Shown: positions 45,029-64,000 of the stretch, piece after piece
Numbering within the stretch: the first letter of the stretch is position 1
Layout: each line of letters opens with the position of its first letter
Assembly: GCA_963402885.1 (NCBI GenBank)
Contig: OY727095.1
Location: 21,643,001 to 21,707,000 of the forward strand
DNA: 64,000 bases
Direction of reading: 5' to 3'
DNA from: Antedon bifida
Taxonomy: Eukaryota; Echinodermata; Crinoidea; Comatulida; Antedonidae
The notes under the pieces: generated by a model
Told to the model about the DNA's origin: nothing
Seen by the model: the letters and a program-made list of their open reading frames with translations, nothing else
Database searches by the model: none
Position numbers and translations under genes: made by a program

Positions 45029-45302
45029 CCATTTCCCACGCCTTTCTGTTATGAAAGATGGTTGCACAAGATGACATGTCGGTTGCCTGAAAGCAAACTG
45101 TGTTATCCTTTTTAAACTGTCGTGATATTATTACAACTAAATTTCTAATGCGATGATATTCCTATAATGATCATCAATACCTGTAAATCTATTTACAGTA
45201 TTTCCCGCCAGGAAGTTGATTCTAATTAAGAAAGGTTGCACAAGATGATTCTATATCAGATTGCACCTGTATACTAATGATGATGAAATGCCTAACATCA
45301 AT

Positions 45303-45745
45303 ATCTGAAGAACCTCTCCATTTGGCAAGTCTTTACATGCAGCAAAGGCATCTTATGGCTCATAAACATGAGTGACCCCCACCAATGATTATTGGTAATA
45401 GTAACCAAGAATTTCCTCATTTCTGTCATGGTGGTTTTTTAATTTAAAAGTGTAATATCTGCATTTGCTATTAATTGTTTCTGTGAGCTCGTCTTCTCTC
45501 AGCTTAAAGCCAGCAGCGCCAAACTGCTTCTGCTCCTGTAGGATGGTTGATGTGGTTTTTTGTTTTTGGACACAATGGCTTCTTATTTGCCAATTCGCCA
45601 TTTCCTTTTCAGTAAAAATAACTGACATCAGTGCTTTTAGCAATAAACTTGGCTTTTTTGTCTTTCTTAGAAGGCTTTCGTATGCGCTAACCTCCATGGT
45701 GATAGCAATGTGTAATGTAGACCACCTATGGTGATGATTGAACAT
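45303..45745 (-). CDS. BEN-domain-like reading frame, right arm
   Basis: This is the partner of 12821-13264 with the same BEN-like core. A 4-bp insertion near 45427 shifts the frame after the domain, so the C-terminus reads HHDRNEEILGYYYQ and stops earlier. Because the shift lies beyond the last BEN helix, the domain itself is unaffected. Confidence 0.5.
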
Positions 45746-46250
45746 CTAAAAATTCTTGTGTTACCTTCATATTCCATAGCGTTAGCTGACCCCTCATGAT
45801 TTTCATTGCGCTCCAACTGATGCTATAGTTTCTTCACCATTTCTTCTATCGAACTCGACTTCCTTTGAAGCCATGTTTGCTTGCTTGTTTGCATAATATT
45901 TTTCTGAAGAATTTATTACAATGTTAAATGTTTGTTTTATTTGTTCTGATTTGGTATAACTTTTTTGACAATACAGTACAAAGATTGACTTGCTTAAAAA
46001 TAACAAAAAGTTAAAATACTTCTTAAATTTATGTACATCTTAACAACATGCACATTGAAAGCAATATACACAAAAATAAAATTTTAGATTGTAATCTTAT
46101 AAAATTTCAATCAAGATAATTTCTGAACACAAATTGAACAGTCTTGTACAGAAGTCAGAGGTCACTCTTTATTTTTTTAAAATGAATTGTTACTTACCCA
46201 ATGTGTTTAACCTGATGTTATAGCTAACACTGTTAGATTATTAATTGATG

Positions 46251-46314
46251 TTAACCAGCCTCTTCTATCTGTTGTTTGAATACATCTGAGTCCCAGTGAT
46301 TTTTTCCAAAAATG
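46251..46314 (-). other. 64-bp exon-like piece present only in the right arm
   Basis: Read on the minus strand from a TTTTTTTAG acceptor, the sequence gives GNVIIFGKNHWDSDVFKQQI followed by EEA and then a GTTAAC donor-like site. The left arm joins the flanks directly and loses these 64 bases, with short ATG microhomology at the edges. Deletion on the left is the simpler reading, because the piece looks like a complete small exon. Confidence 0.5.
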
Positions 46315-48943
46315 ATAACATTCCTAAAAAAAAAATCCATATGCTGATTAACAATTTACAAGGAATTTCTTCAAGCAAAAGAGCAAGTGAATAAGGATGT
46401 TGCATGGCAACAATGCTTATGAGCAACTGAAATCTAACCTCGCACTAAGGCAACTTATGAGGAGATATGTGTAAAAATATTGTACACTGGAAATAAACTT
46501 AAATTACACAATAATAAGTGTTACTGTACAACAACATAATAACTGAATGCAACAGAGCAGATGAGATTGGATGAGAAAGTTTATAAACGTCTATTGAAAT
46601 CCAGACTGAGTAGTTCACAAATATGCAAGGGTTATGACGAGATTGAGTTGAAATTAATCCAGACATGTCATGAAAAAGAAGTGGATAAAATGGATTGTGA
46701 AAGAAAGAAATCAAAAAGTGACTACCATACAGATGGTATATGATAATATATATATACTGGAAGAATGTTAGCTGGAAGTTATCTCTTTCGGACTCCCCAG
46801 AAGCATTTGAATAACAGATATTTAGTGGTCAATCGTGTTAAATAACATGCCTCGAAAGTCAAGTCAAAATCATTGTTTAGCTATAACATCAGAGTGACTT
46901 AATTTTGGTAAAGTATGATAACACACAAAACAACAGGTTAGTGACAACAGTTTTACCAAAATATAAACAGAAAGAAATGGAATAGAAAAAGAAACAAATA
47001 TACCATACTCTTTTAAAAGGTTTCAAAAGACCTTTTTATGTTTATCAATATGGAAATTCAGATGAAACATAAAGTGTGCAAAAATTATCCAAATGAGTGA
47101 TTAAAAATTATTTTTATTATATTTGAATACACCATTTCTCAAAAATATCCTATTTTACATTTTACAAATATCATATCTCGTGGGCTCATGATTTACAAAT
47201 AAAAAAAAGTTATATTTAATTTAATGACTAAACAACTTTTCCCTGTTCTTCTGTACTTTCTCTTTTTTGGACCCATTTATTATATTCATAGCTGAGCTTG
47301 GTATTTGGCGATAGTTTGATTTGCACATGTGGTTCAGTCCTACCTACTGTACACAGAGAAAATTGTATTGTATTTCCGCTGCTTGTGACTTTATTTTCAA
47401 AGCACAGTCATGTAGTTCTTTCTGCAGTTTTTCAGCCACTTTTGATTGGATGCAGTAAAAAAAAGTGAATCCGTTTGCAGATGCAGCATCTATCTAGTTG
47501 CTCATTCATAGGGCCTGTTTCTGCTGCAACTGCTTAAAATATGGTATAAAAATACAGTATAAAATACGGTATATTCTATACCATATTTTTTAGTACCCCG
47601 TTTCTGCTAAAAAAATACTTGGGTGGTCGTGTTAAAATTCATCCTTTTACCTAAACTGTACGTGAGCCGGAAGTCTGTGTTTGACCCAAGTATACTGAGC
47701 GTGCACACTGTAACTCCACTCTCGTGGAATTTCCCACTCGAAATCTCGATCTCCACATATTTTCCGCTTTCCACTTAGTTATTTTTTTGCAATGTTGTAC
47801 GGCTTTCGCAGGCTCTTCAGCTTTGAGTTTACTTGTTTTAGAGACCTATTCCGTAATTCTGCTTTATTTTTAGTTTTACACCTCACTTTCTACTACTTTG
47901 TACCTGGTTCTGATCCATTAGGTAATGAGGGGCAGCTACTGTATGGCCCGATCTTCTAATATTCTGTCCAAAACCTCGTAATGGGGACAAGCAATTCTGT
48001 CCCTCCCAGACTCCGAGTTATTTTTTTTGCCATGTTGTACTGCTTTCGCAGGCTCTTAGCTTTGAGTTTACTTGCTTTGGAGACAAGTCTATTCAATAAT
48101 CCTGCTTTATTTTGTTAGAAATGTCTTTATAAAGGTGGTTGTCCCTTTTATTGCCTTTTAGTTGTCCGGAAATTTTAACTTCCCCTCACAAATTTATAGT
48201 AAATACCATAACGTCTTCGCTCCACATTTTCGCCGAATAAACCTATATACTATACATAAAATCAAATCACAACACGATGTTGACCTCATGTCACAGGTAA
48301 AAAAATATAGGGCATTTTTTATTGGCAGCAGAAAAGGGTACAGAAAATACGGTAAAGATTTGTAAATACTGTATTTTATCCACAAATTTGGTGGGGAAAA
48401 TATGTATACAAAATACGGTATTTTTTTGTGACCGCCATTTCCGCTTCCAGAAATATACGCTATTAAAAAAATACCGTATTAAATACGGTAGTTACTTGGC
48501 ATTAGAAACTGGGATTTGAACTCAAGTCAATGGCTAATGAATACATCGATGTGTCATAGCTTTTAGCATCATCCTCGTATGTCTCTCCATTGTCTGTCTC
48601 TTCTTTCCTCTGTTATATCGATTTCAAATTATTTTAAAAATTGATGATACTAATACTAATAGCCTCTAAAAACTGCTTCATCATTTTATTGAAAAGACTA
48701 AATTCAGTTTTGCTTGGGTTACTGTAAAGATTGATTGTCTCTGTGATCTTTCAATGACAATTTTCTGGAAAGACCCAATTCCATCAAAGCTAACATCTTT
48801 CACTGAACAAGTCTTTGCATTTCCGTTCTGACAGTTTTTATTACGGTCAGAATTTATTAGATGTTGAATTCATGCAGATCAACCACAATTGGTGTAACGA
48901 AAAAACCAATGTGTTCTGTTGAACACATCCATCATTTCCTGAT

Positions 48944-49040
48944 GACTGGAGGATCAACTTCTACGACTGGAGGATCAACTCCGACGACTGGAGGATCAAC
49001 TCCAACGACTGGAGGATCAACTCCGACGACTGGAGGATAA
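48944..49040. repeat. 21-bp minisatellite, right arm
   Basis: Reverse-complement partner of 7537-7621, with the same number of units and the same variant order, which shows that the array was copied with the arm rather than expanded independently. Confidence 0.9.
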
Positions 49041-49701
49041 TAATAAGTAGATAATAAGAAGTCCTCAATCGTATCATTCGTCTTCTGGGATTGTTCATAA
49101 ATTGTTATTTAATAATAAGAAATGTTCAAATAAATTGTGAATGTTTTATTTTTTTTCCATTTTCCACTACCGAGTCTACCATCAGTTGCCTTTATGCTGT
49201 ATGCAGTTACCTCTGTTCCACTCTTTATTAGCTTGCAGTAAGTCTATAAAAATATTAAAGTTCTCGCCTAACAGTTAACCTCCTAGAAGAAAACACAACC
49301 TCTAAAACTTCCTGGTCTAGGCAAATTTTCTTAAAACATTCTGTTAATGCAATACATTCCAGGTCATTTACTCTCTTCCTTGTAAATTCACCTGCCGCGT
49401 GACAACAGCAACATTCCTACAGCATATGCCTACAATTGCCACAATGGCACCATTCGGTTGTATCCAACCTGCTAGGCCTTGGTGGCTACAGCTTAGCCTG
49501 TTGTTGATGTTCTTTTTTTAAAGTACTATCTGCAGAACGAACAGTGTACGGTTCAAATGCATAATCATTTCCTACTCTGTAACACAGGGTCATATCGCCA
49601 CAGCTTCTTTCTGCTTCACCACGCGCTTATAATAAATGAAACTTTTATTGTTTAAGGGACAAACAATTATATTTCATATTTTTTTAACCCTTTAACATTG
49701 T

Positions 49702-50016
49702 TTACAGTTTATAAAATATATGGTTAAAAAATTGTGTACTTATTGGGACTAAAACCCTATTGTTGCCGGAGCATGAAAGCAGCTCATAGCCACCACCTTC
49801 TGTAAGCTTTGGAAAAACCTCCATCATTACTTCCTTCAGCTTGGATGGTGACATATTAGAATGCTTGATTGACATAACCTTTTCACCAAGATCAGCATCT
49901 GCCAACGCCTGCTTTTCGGCCATGGTTGGCGCATGTTCCATTTCAGGATTTGCCAAACAGATTACCTTTGGTCCATGAGGTGTCACCATAACTTTGTGCT
50001 TTTCTTTTTTTACCAA
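49702..50016 (-). CDS. Small frame with G2E3/HECT-like linker flavour, right arm
   Basis: This is the longer version (about 104 residues) of the 6545 frame, continuing past the position of the left-arm stop. The part after LVPIS is probably intron. No catalytic motif is visible, and the assignment rests only on the FPKL...GGYELL pattern. Function is unknown. Confidence 0.35.
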   Translation of the reverse strand: MVKKEKHKVMVTPHGPKVICLANPEMEHAPTMAEKQALADADLGEKVMSIKHSNMSPSKLKEVMMEVFPKLTEGGGYELLSCSGNNRVLVPISTQFFNHIFYKL

Positions 50017-50759
50017 AACCTTGGTTTTTTGTTTCCCGATTGCCTATTATTGCAGATAACAGGGTGCCTAGGAAAAATACGAGTATTTACTATCAAAGTG
50101 AAATAAACATACATGCTAGGTCTAATGTTAATTGCAATATCTGTGCATTAGGTTGTCCAAAGTCAATTTTGCATGTGACAAACAGTATGGTTGGTCTCAA
50201 TGGATTTAAAGCTATAGAGACCTGTACCACTCTCTCCTTTCCTGACACACCCTACATCTTTGTGTAATTGTAATTATTTATTCTGTCTAAGTTTGACTGG
50301 TGACATGTTCATCCCATCCGCTTAGACCGTGGTGCCTTTCTCTTTAATCTGCTTGCCAGTTTCCATTGTTACGGTGGTGGTGATCATTTCTTCATTCTCT
50401 TTAAGGAAGTTGTGTAAAATTAAATTTCAAAATCAGTTTTCTGCAATTCTGGTCTTCCAGACCTTCACAGAAATTTTCGAAGTTTTAATTACAACTCTTT
50501 ATTTCAAGTTTTAATTACAATTCTTTATTTCAAGTTTTAATTCCAACTCCTACATTTTCATAAAAATCTAGATTATAAAGTACACCTTCTCCCTGTAATC
50601 TTAAGGCAGATGATGACTAGTGCCACTTTTATTTTACTCACATCTTCTTCAAGTCGGATACTTCTAGCATGAATTTCCTCTATCCTTTCCTGTGACATTC
50701 CACACTTGATTTGTCATTGCTGTGTGAAAAGTTTATTGTTGGCAATTCTGTAAATGTTG

Positions 50760-51053
50760 TTATTGGGATGCTGGTGGTTCGGCTAATTTGATGGCTTGTT
50801 CAGAGCCTAAACCTGTCCATTTGTGTTGCTGCATCCTTTTTTTCCTGTTGTAACATACAACAATCACAACATGTCTATCTATGATCCGAATTTGGCTGTA
50901 TGCCCCGGACTCTCCATTCTGGTATCCCCACCTAAAAAGAACATTTGTCATTACTGTAGTTTTAGATATTCTTAAAGTTTCCAAACATTCACAATACTTG
51001 GCTGCAGATATTGTTCTTGATTGCGATAATATGTCCGTTCCGATATTGCACAT
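50760..51053 (-). CDS. Hypothetical exon-like frame, right arm
   Basis: This is the partner of the 5508-5801 frame, with only a few amino-acid substitutions. Preservation of the open frame in both arms is weak evidence of coding, because the arms are so similar overall. No function is assigned. Confidence 0.3.
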   Translation of the reverse strand: MCNIGTDILSQSRTISAAKYCECLETLRISKTTVMTNVLFRWGYQNGESGAYSQIRIIDRHVVIVVCYNRKKRMQQHKWTGLGSEQAIKLAEPPASQ

Positions 51054-52225
51054 ACCCTACATCTTTGTGTAATTGTAACACAGGTCCCTGTTAGTGGCAA
51101 GCAGTGCATGTACCAAACAAACCTAGCAGCTGAGATTCGAAGACAATGTACTTTCGTTTGTCTACAGGACCCATGGATTTAGATGTATCACTGTCACCAG
51201 GGGCGGATTCTTTCTGGTCTCATCATTCGGAATATAATATAAAGTCATTCTATAGTAATTGTTAAATGTCTGAAAGAAATGAATATACATATATATTTGG
51301 AGAAATGAAAAAAAATAATTGCAAAGAATGGTGAAATTAAACCCGATAATTTAATAATTATATTGCATTATTTTTGAATGGCAGTCACATATAGTGCAGT
51401 CATTTAATTTTGTTTGTAAATGGAATGTCCAAAGCTTATTATAAAACTTAACTTAATGTTATTATACATACCTCTACAGACATTGACGTTGTCGACTCTA
51501 TCCGCTTGACATTTTTATATTCGGTTACCAAAACGATACTCGCTTGTATCTTTTGGTCCATGACCAGCTCTATGGACGTGTGGGTTCCCCACAAAGATAG
51601 ACCCACCGTGTTTGTCCCATCTGTTAGTTGGATGTCAATTATCAATGTTATTGATTATAAATTGAAGTGGTATAATAAACACAATCTTCATGGTAGACCA
51701 TGCAAGCGATTGATTTTGCACAACCAAACTGATTCGCGGTCTTGTTGAATGGCATTCCAGTGGATAGTCTGTGCAACGTCATTGCTACTCTCTATTCTGC
51801 AGAAAATGTGGAACCGTTGTTGTTGGATCAATATAGTTTCCATTTTTACGGTGGTGGTGATCTTTCTTTCATTCTCTTTAAGGAACCTTTGAGAATAAAA
51901 ACCTTACTTTGTTAGAAGGTGAAGATTGCAGTTCAACTGGTTAATTTCAGTCTCCCACCTCTCTTCTTTGATCGTAGTATTGTTTAAATAGAGTTTCATT
52001 TGGTGGCAAATGACCAGTCATTAGCGTTAGTTGATTAATGCAGGTATTACTAACCGGATACCAACTGTGCTGCATTTCTATATCATGTGGGAGATTTCTT
52101 TCTTTTTACCTCTTGCCATCGGACGTGCTGGACACTCCAACTTTAATTACATTTCAACTTTATATATTTTTACATTTTTATATTATATATGGTATACTAA
52201 AAGAGTACTAAATTTAAAGTACAAG

Positions 52226-53025
52226 CTTCTGGGGTATTGTCCTGGCTATGCACCTACCACAATGTCTAATCCAGCTTTCAATGTCTGCACTCATTCGGGG
52301 CCTGTCTCTTGCCAACGCCAGCGCTCGCTCAACACCAAGATGACCTAATTCGTTGTGAAGTCCCTTTATAGCTGGATTGGTTGTACATCTGTATAAAATA
52401 GCATTACGAAGTTGAAGCTTTCCAAACTCTCTAAGAATAAGTCATTCATCGGGTAACCCTATCGAGGAGTCTGGTTTCTTACCCATTTTGACATAATTTA
52501 TGACTTGGTTGATGATTGGATCTTTCTGCTGTATGTTCGTCCAATCAATATATAAGTGGAATAGTGTCGGATGAATTGACAAATGGAGTGTTGATGGATA
52601 CACCATATTGTAGGAAAAGAGCGCTCATCATACAGTATCACGAGAACACAGCTTTACCTTTTAACCTAGCCTCAAGATTCTTGTTGTTCTTCATACTGTC
52701 GGTTGGGTTTGATGTCATGAGGTCTGCAGGACAGAGCATTGGCGTCAATGTTTAATTTACCTGGTTTGTAGTGAATAGAAAGTACATATGTGAGAGGGTT
52801 ACTATCAGTCATCACTCGTGTACCACAGGCCATGTATAGGTAATCTTTAAATTTATCTGTAACCGCCCACTTTAAAGCGAGAAATTCAAGTTACACTTTG
52901 TCCACAACAATCTTATGAATAAATCGACCACGTACATAAGACCACCAAGATCCAAATGAAATGATCCAGTGACGCACGAGACATCTTGTTGTGTATTGTG
53001 ATGGCTTCCAACTCAACCCATGCCT
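52226..53025 (-). pseudogene. Decayed second gypsy pol relic, right arm
   Basis: This is the reverse-complement partner of 3536-4335, with the same RNase H-like and integrase zinc-finger-like remnants and the same internal losses. Only scattered substitutions separate the two copies. Its outer neighbour is the empty target site of the left-arm gypsy insertion. Confidence 0.74.
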
Positions 53026-53279
53026 GCAGAATATACGATAGTATAGTAACATTAATAAATATCGACCGCGTATCTATATGATTATGCAATTTTAATTACC
53101 GTTTCGTACTAACGTCATACCGCAAACGTGTATATATTGGGCTAAAATAACTGATGGTAGAATTCTTCACTTCGGGTGGAAACCCCTATTAAGGGGAAAA
53201 TTTGTTGGTTCTTAAAAGTGTCCCCTTAATAGATGTTTTACTTAAACATGGTCGGTAGAGAATCATTGTAAACGTGAAA

Positions 53280-53792
53280 ATGTAGTAAAGCATTCAATTG
53301 ACTTGGAATATGAGTGATGTGGGTCAAAGGGTAAAATATTACGTAATAAAGACAACCATCCTTACCTATCCTCATCTAATACAAACATCCTCATATCACA
53401 ACAAATATTGTTTTGTGAAAATAGCAATCACATCAAATAAATAGGAAAGGTATATTGCATTAAAGACCAGTGTAATACAGATCAAACCAGAAATCCCCCT
53501 CCCCGAAAAGAAGAACGCAACATTTTGTGTCGGGAATTCCGTTTATAAATTATTTATTTATTATATTATTTATAAATTAAAATCAAATCAGAACACGTAC
53601 AGACTTTGTTTTATAAAAATGTACATAACACACACGTTATTTATTCATATCATACAATTTAGACAAGATGGTTCATAAAAAATATTTAGAAATGTAGCTA
53701 GGAAACTATAATAATATACTTTGGAAATATATAATATTGACATACATCTTATGTTAAGGTACAAATATAATACAATTTTTAAAAACTATTTG
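53280..53792. other. Intergenic stretch between palindrome and carboxypeptidase gene
   Basis: AT-rich, no gene seen. It includes the 3' untranslated region of the carboxypeptidase gene nearest 53792. AATAAA-type signals are not clearly placed on the minus strand. Confidence 0.5.
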
Positions 53793-61108
<7,316 letters not shown>

Positions 61109-61204
61109 ATTATTGACGTGTGAGCTCTTTTACCTCAAGTGTATTTTTGAGGAAATCACAAGTTTATGACCAAGTTATAACGCCGTCCACACCACAGAAT
61201 AGAT
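61109..61204 (-). promoter_or_regulatory. Remaining proximal 5' region of the carboxypeptidase gene
   Basis: Only 96 bp separate the start codon from Merlin copy C. No TATA box is evident. The natural promoter has either been displaced upstream by the 2.75 kb insertion or replaced by element sequence. Confidence 0.4.
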
Positions 61205-63954
61205 GGATCAACCTGAGTTTTCGGCATGTATTGAATATAGGACTATTCCATTATTATTTATAGGGGTGTTAGTCAATATGTTGGGTTGGGTGTGTCAGGC
61301 TTGTTGAGGCTTCTATTGTTTGTGTCATTGTGCCAATTGTTTTGTATTTCACTGTGTTTGAGAAAAACAAACAAAAAACTGCTGCTGTAGTTAGCCTATA
61401 GCTTTTATTATGTGTCTGTAAATTATATCGTATTTTACACTATATAGGCCCTAACATGTTTTTTTAATCAACAGTTAAATCAAGTAGCCTCTACAAATAA
61501 CAAGAAAAGATCAAGAAAAAGATTCATATACATACATTTTAATCGTATTTAATTTATGTTTTAATTTATATAAAATATCCAATTTATATTTTAATTTATA
61601 TAAATACATCCATGTTTGTTTTTTTCTCAACAGTTGAATCAAATAGCCTCTACAAACAACAAGAAAAAAATCGATAGATCGAAAAATACATTCTTCAAAC
61701 TTTATTCAAATATAAGGCACAAGAACTTTAACATTATTTAATAAGGCACAAGGAACATATACTATTTTAACTTACTTAATCTGTTTAATTTATATTATGC
61801 CATATCTTTCTCGCCACATAAATTCGTCAAGGTATTCCGGTAACCATTCCCATTTACACCCATTCTTTTTAACTTTAATTTTTTACGATTCCAGTAGGAT
61901 TCTATGTTTTGAGTGTGGACTCCTGTTATTGGATCAACAAAATTCTTACTGTGGTTTACTGTTAAGTGTCCATCTACCACATCCAGGTCCTGTACTCTGG
62001 AATAAACCTTCCATTTATTTGATGGTCATTTTAATATAAGGCATATTTTGATGATTGTAACATCCACATTAATTATTTAATGATCAAGCATAGATGGTAG
62101 GTCTAATTTTAATAGATTGGTTTTTTAAAGATTTTCGATTGATTGTAAATATCAATATCAATTACTTAAATATTTTATATTGAAATAGGTGATAAACAAA
62201 TTTTAATAGAAGACGTACTTTGAAGATTGAAAACATCTATGTAATATACTGTAGGCAGAGATTTATAAAAAATGTTGTTTATTTTAAAAAAAGAAACGTT
62301 ACAGAGAATCCCAGATCAAGTTCAGATACAATGAACATTGTAGGGAACATACTGTAAGAACATGACAGAAACAAGATATTTAGACAAGTAGAAAAAGAAA
62401 CATTATAATTGAGTTTGTTATTGTTATCAGTTATTGAAATAAGATTATTGGCATGTATTTATTTTGTCTGTATGGTATTTATATTTTTGTAATATTTTGT
62501 TTGGTTGGAATTCACTGAATCTTTTACAGTAATTTATTAATAACAGTACCTGTGATTTTACATTACCATTGACCATTGAAATTGACAGTAATTTTAATGT
62601 AGTTTTACAGTTATTTATCAACATTACTCTTGATTCTACATTATGGTAGACCACTTCCTTTGAAATCAACAGTAATTTTACTGTAGTTTTACAGTAATTT
62701 ATTTATGGCCGGTACCCGTGATTTTACGTTATTGATGACAAACAGACTTTCAGATTAACAGTAATATACTGTAGTAATTTATTAGAAACAGTACCTGTGA
62801 TTTTACGTTATAGTTGACATCCGACTTTCAAGTTAACAGTAATTTACTGTAGTTTTAGAGTAATTTATTTTCAACAGTACCTGTGATTCTACATTACGGT
62901 AGACAACCGACTTTATGACCAACAATTTACTGTAGTTTTACAGTAATTTATTTTCAACAGTACCTGTAATTCTACATTACGGTAAATTACTGGCGTCCAG
63001 ATTGCTAGTAATTTACCGTTTTTTTATAAGAATTTTTTTAACAGTGTAGGCCCTATATATCTTGTACTGGGGAAGGGTTAGTGTGTGTTGCATGAGAGAA
63101 AGCTCTGCAATTTTATTTCTGACTATTTTAGTTTTTGTGTCAGGATCAGCTGGAGAGAGAACCTCACAAACATATTGCTAACTCATTGAGTTGAACCAAA
63201 CATGACACTACTAAATAACACTTAAAACTGGGTCGATGAAATAAAACATATACAGGTATACCTTAAATTAAATATGTTACACAATGTATGTTTTGCTTAA
63301 TCTTATGCCTTTAGTGTACTGAATTTTTTAAAGTCATAAACGGTTGAGAAAAAAACAAACATGGATGTATTTATATATATTGTTTTTCTAGCTGTTTTAC
63401 TTTATCGTTTTGATTTAGCTTTTCGTTTTTTTTGTATCTCTATTGAGATCCAGCCACTGATACCCACATCATTGTCATTGTTTCATTAATTTGCCTTTGG
63501 ATTTATATAAATTAAAACATAAATTAAATAAGTTCTTTGTATGTTTTCTCTTTATTGTGAATAACGTTTGAATGTATTTTTTCTTGTTATTTGTAAGAGG
63601 CTATATAACTTGATTCGGCTGTTGAGAAAAAAAAAACAATACTGTATTACATGAAATGTAAAATAAAACATGATATGATTTAACTGTTGATGGCCTATAA
63701 CATAACATGTTAGGGCCTATATAGTGTAAAATACGATATAATTTACAGACACATAATAAAAGCTATAGGCTAACTACAGCAGCAGTTTTTTGTTTGTTTT
63801 TCTCAAACACAGTGAAATACAAAACAATTGGCACAATGACACGAACAATAGAAGCCTCAACAAGCCTGGCACACCCAACATATTGACTAACACCCCTATA
63901 AATAATAATGGAATAGTCCTATATTCAATGCATGCCGAAAACTCAGGTTGATCC
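61205..63954. mobile_element. Merlin-like element copy C
   Basis: A full 2750-bp copy with about 260-bp terminal inverted repeats starting GGATCAACCTGAGTTTTCGG. It lies outside the palindrome, 96 bp upstream of the carboxypeptidase start codon. The outer flank is AGAATAGAT and the inner flank is CCAATTCG, the same 177-bp segment found beside copy B. No 8-9 bp duplication, as expected for Merlin, is visible. The IS1595/Merlin assignment comes from the transposase relic inside. Confidence 0.88.
61790..61980 (-). pseudogene. ISXO2/IS1595-like (Merlin) transposase relic, copy C
   Basis: Same relic with the same frame change after KRMG. The shared lesion shows that all three copies descend from one already defective element mobilised in trans. 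Confidence 0.8.
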
Positions 63955-64000
63955 CCAATTCGTCATGTTCCAGGGTACGCGGTGCGTGATTGGGAATAGG
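63955..64000. repeat. Start of the 177-bp shared segment at window end
   Basis: 46 bases matching 20248-20293 and the complement of 32188-32233. The window ends inside it, so its full extent is unknown. Confidence 0.9.

Larger units (their letters stand above)
30658..53279 (-). repeat. Right arm of giant inverted repeat
   Basis: This is the reverse-complement partner of 1-30332. It lacks the gypsy insertion, the 2.05 kb inverted-repeat element, the 2.4 kb segment matching 17961-20375 (junction at 40592/40593) and the SINE. It carries an extra 64 bp at 46251-46314 and an inner non-symmetric block at 31842-32308. Several reading frames are more intact here than on the left, including the RAG1-N-terminal-like transposase. 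After 53279 the sequence continues into a host gene; whether the symmetry would continue cannot be judged because the left arm is cut by the window start. Confidence 0.96.

Overview
The window looks like AT-rich nuclear DNA from a marine invertebrate deuterostome, most plausibly an echinoderm. The evidence is spliced genes with GT-AG introns, a secreted SRCR/LDLa/carboxypeptidase gene, many DNA transposons, a tRNA-derived SINE and scattered AGGCCT-rich tracts. The taxon is an inference; nothing here fixes the species.

The dominant structure is a giant head-to-head inverted repeat. Positions 1-30332 reappear in reverse complement at 30658-53279, around a spacer of only 325 bases (30333-30657). 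The arms look about 98-99% identical by eye, but each carries its own insertions and deletions. Left-arm-only sequence is a 3.3 kb Ty3/gypsy element (235-3514), a 2.05 kb inverted-repeat element (8175-10226), 2.4 kb at 17961-20375, and a SINE (25098-25371). The right arm has its own 64 bp exon-like piece (46251-46314) and 467 bp beside the centre (31842-32308). The left arm runs off the window start, so the outer limit of the palindrome is not seen.

From outside to inside, each arm holds a decayed gypsy pol relic; weak exon-like fragments of an unrecognised gene; a BEN-domain reading frame; a 1-kb-scale tandem duplication of a coiled-coil ORF and its upstream region; a broken ISL2EU/IS4EU-type transposon (DDE transposase facing a SWIM/YqaJ-type gene); an 11-exon transposase gene whose N-terminus resembles that of RAG1 (zinc motifs plus a C3HC4 RING) followed by an acidic-triad core; a row of histone-type 3' hairpins; a Merlin-like (IS1595/ISXO2-type) non-autonomous element; and, at the axis, a fold-back element carrying a PHD-like first exon of Mutator-like type. 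The RAG1-N-terminal-like transposase reads through intact (953 aa) in the right arm and has a frameshift in the left arm.

Beyond the palindrome (53280-61204) lies the only clear host gene: a complete 12-exon minus-strand gene for a 585-aa secreted protein with SRCR, LDL-receptor class A and M14 carboxypeptidase domains and a transthyretin-like tail, with all catalytic residues present. A third Merlin copy (61205-63954) sits 96 bp upstream of its start codon. That copy is followed by the same flanking sequence that abuts the Merlin copy next to the palindrome centre.
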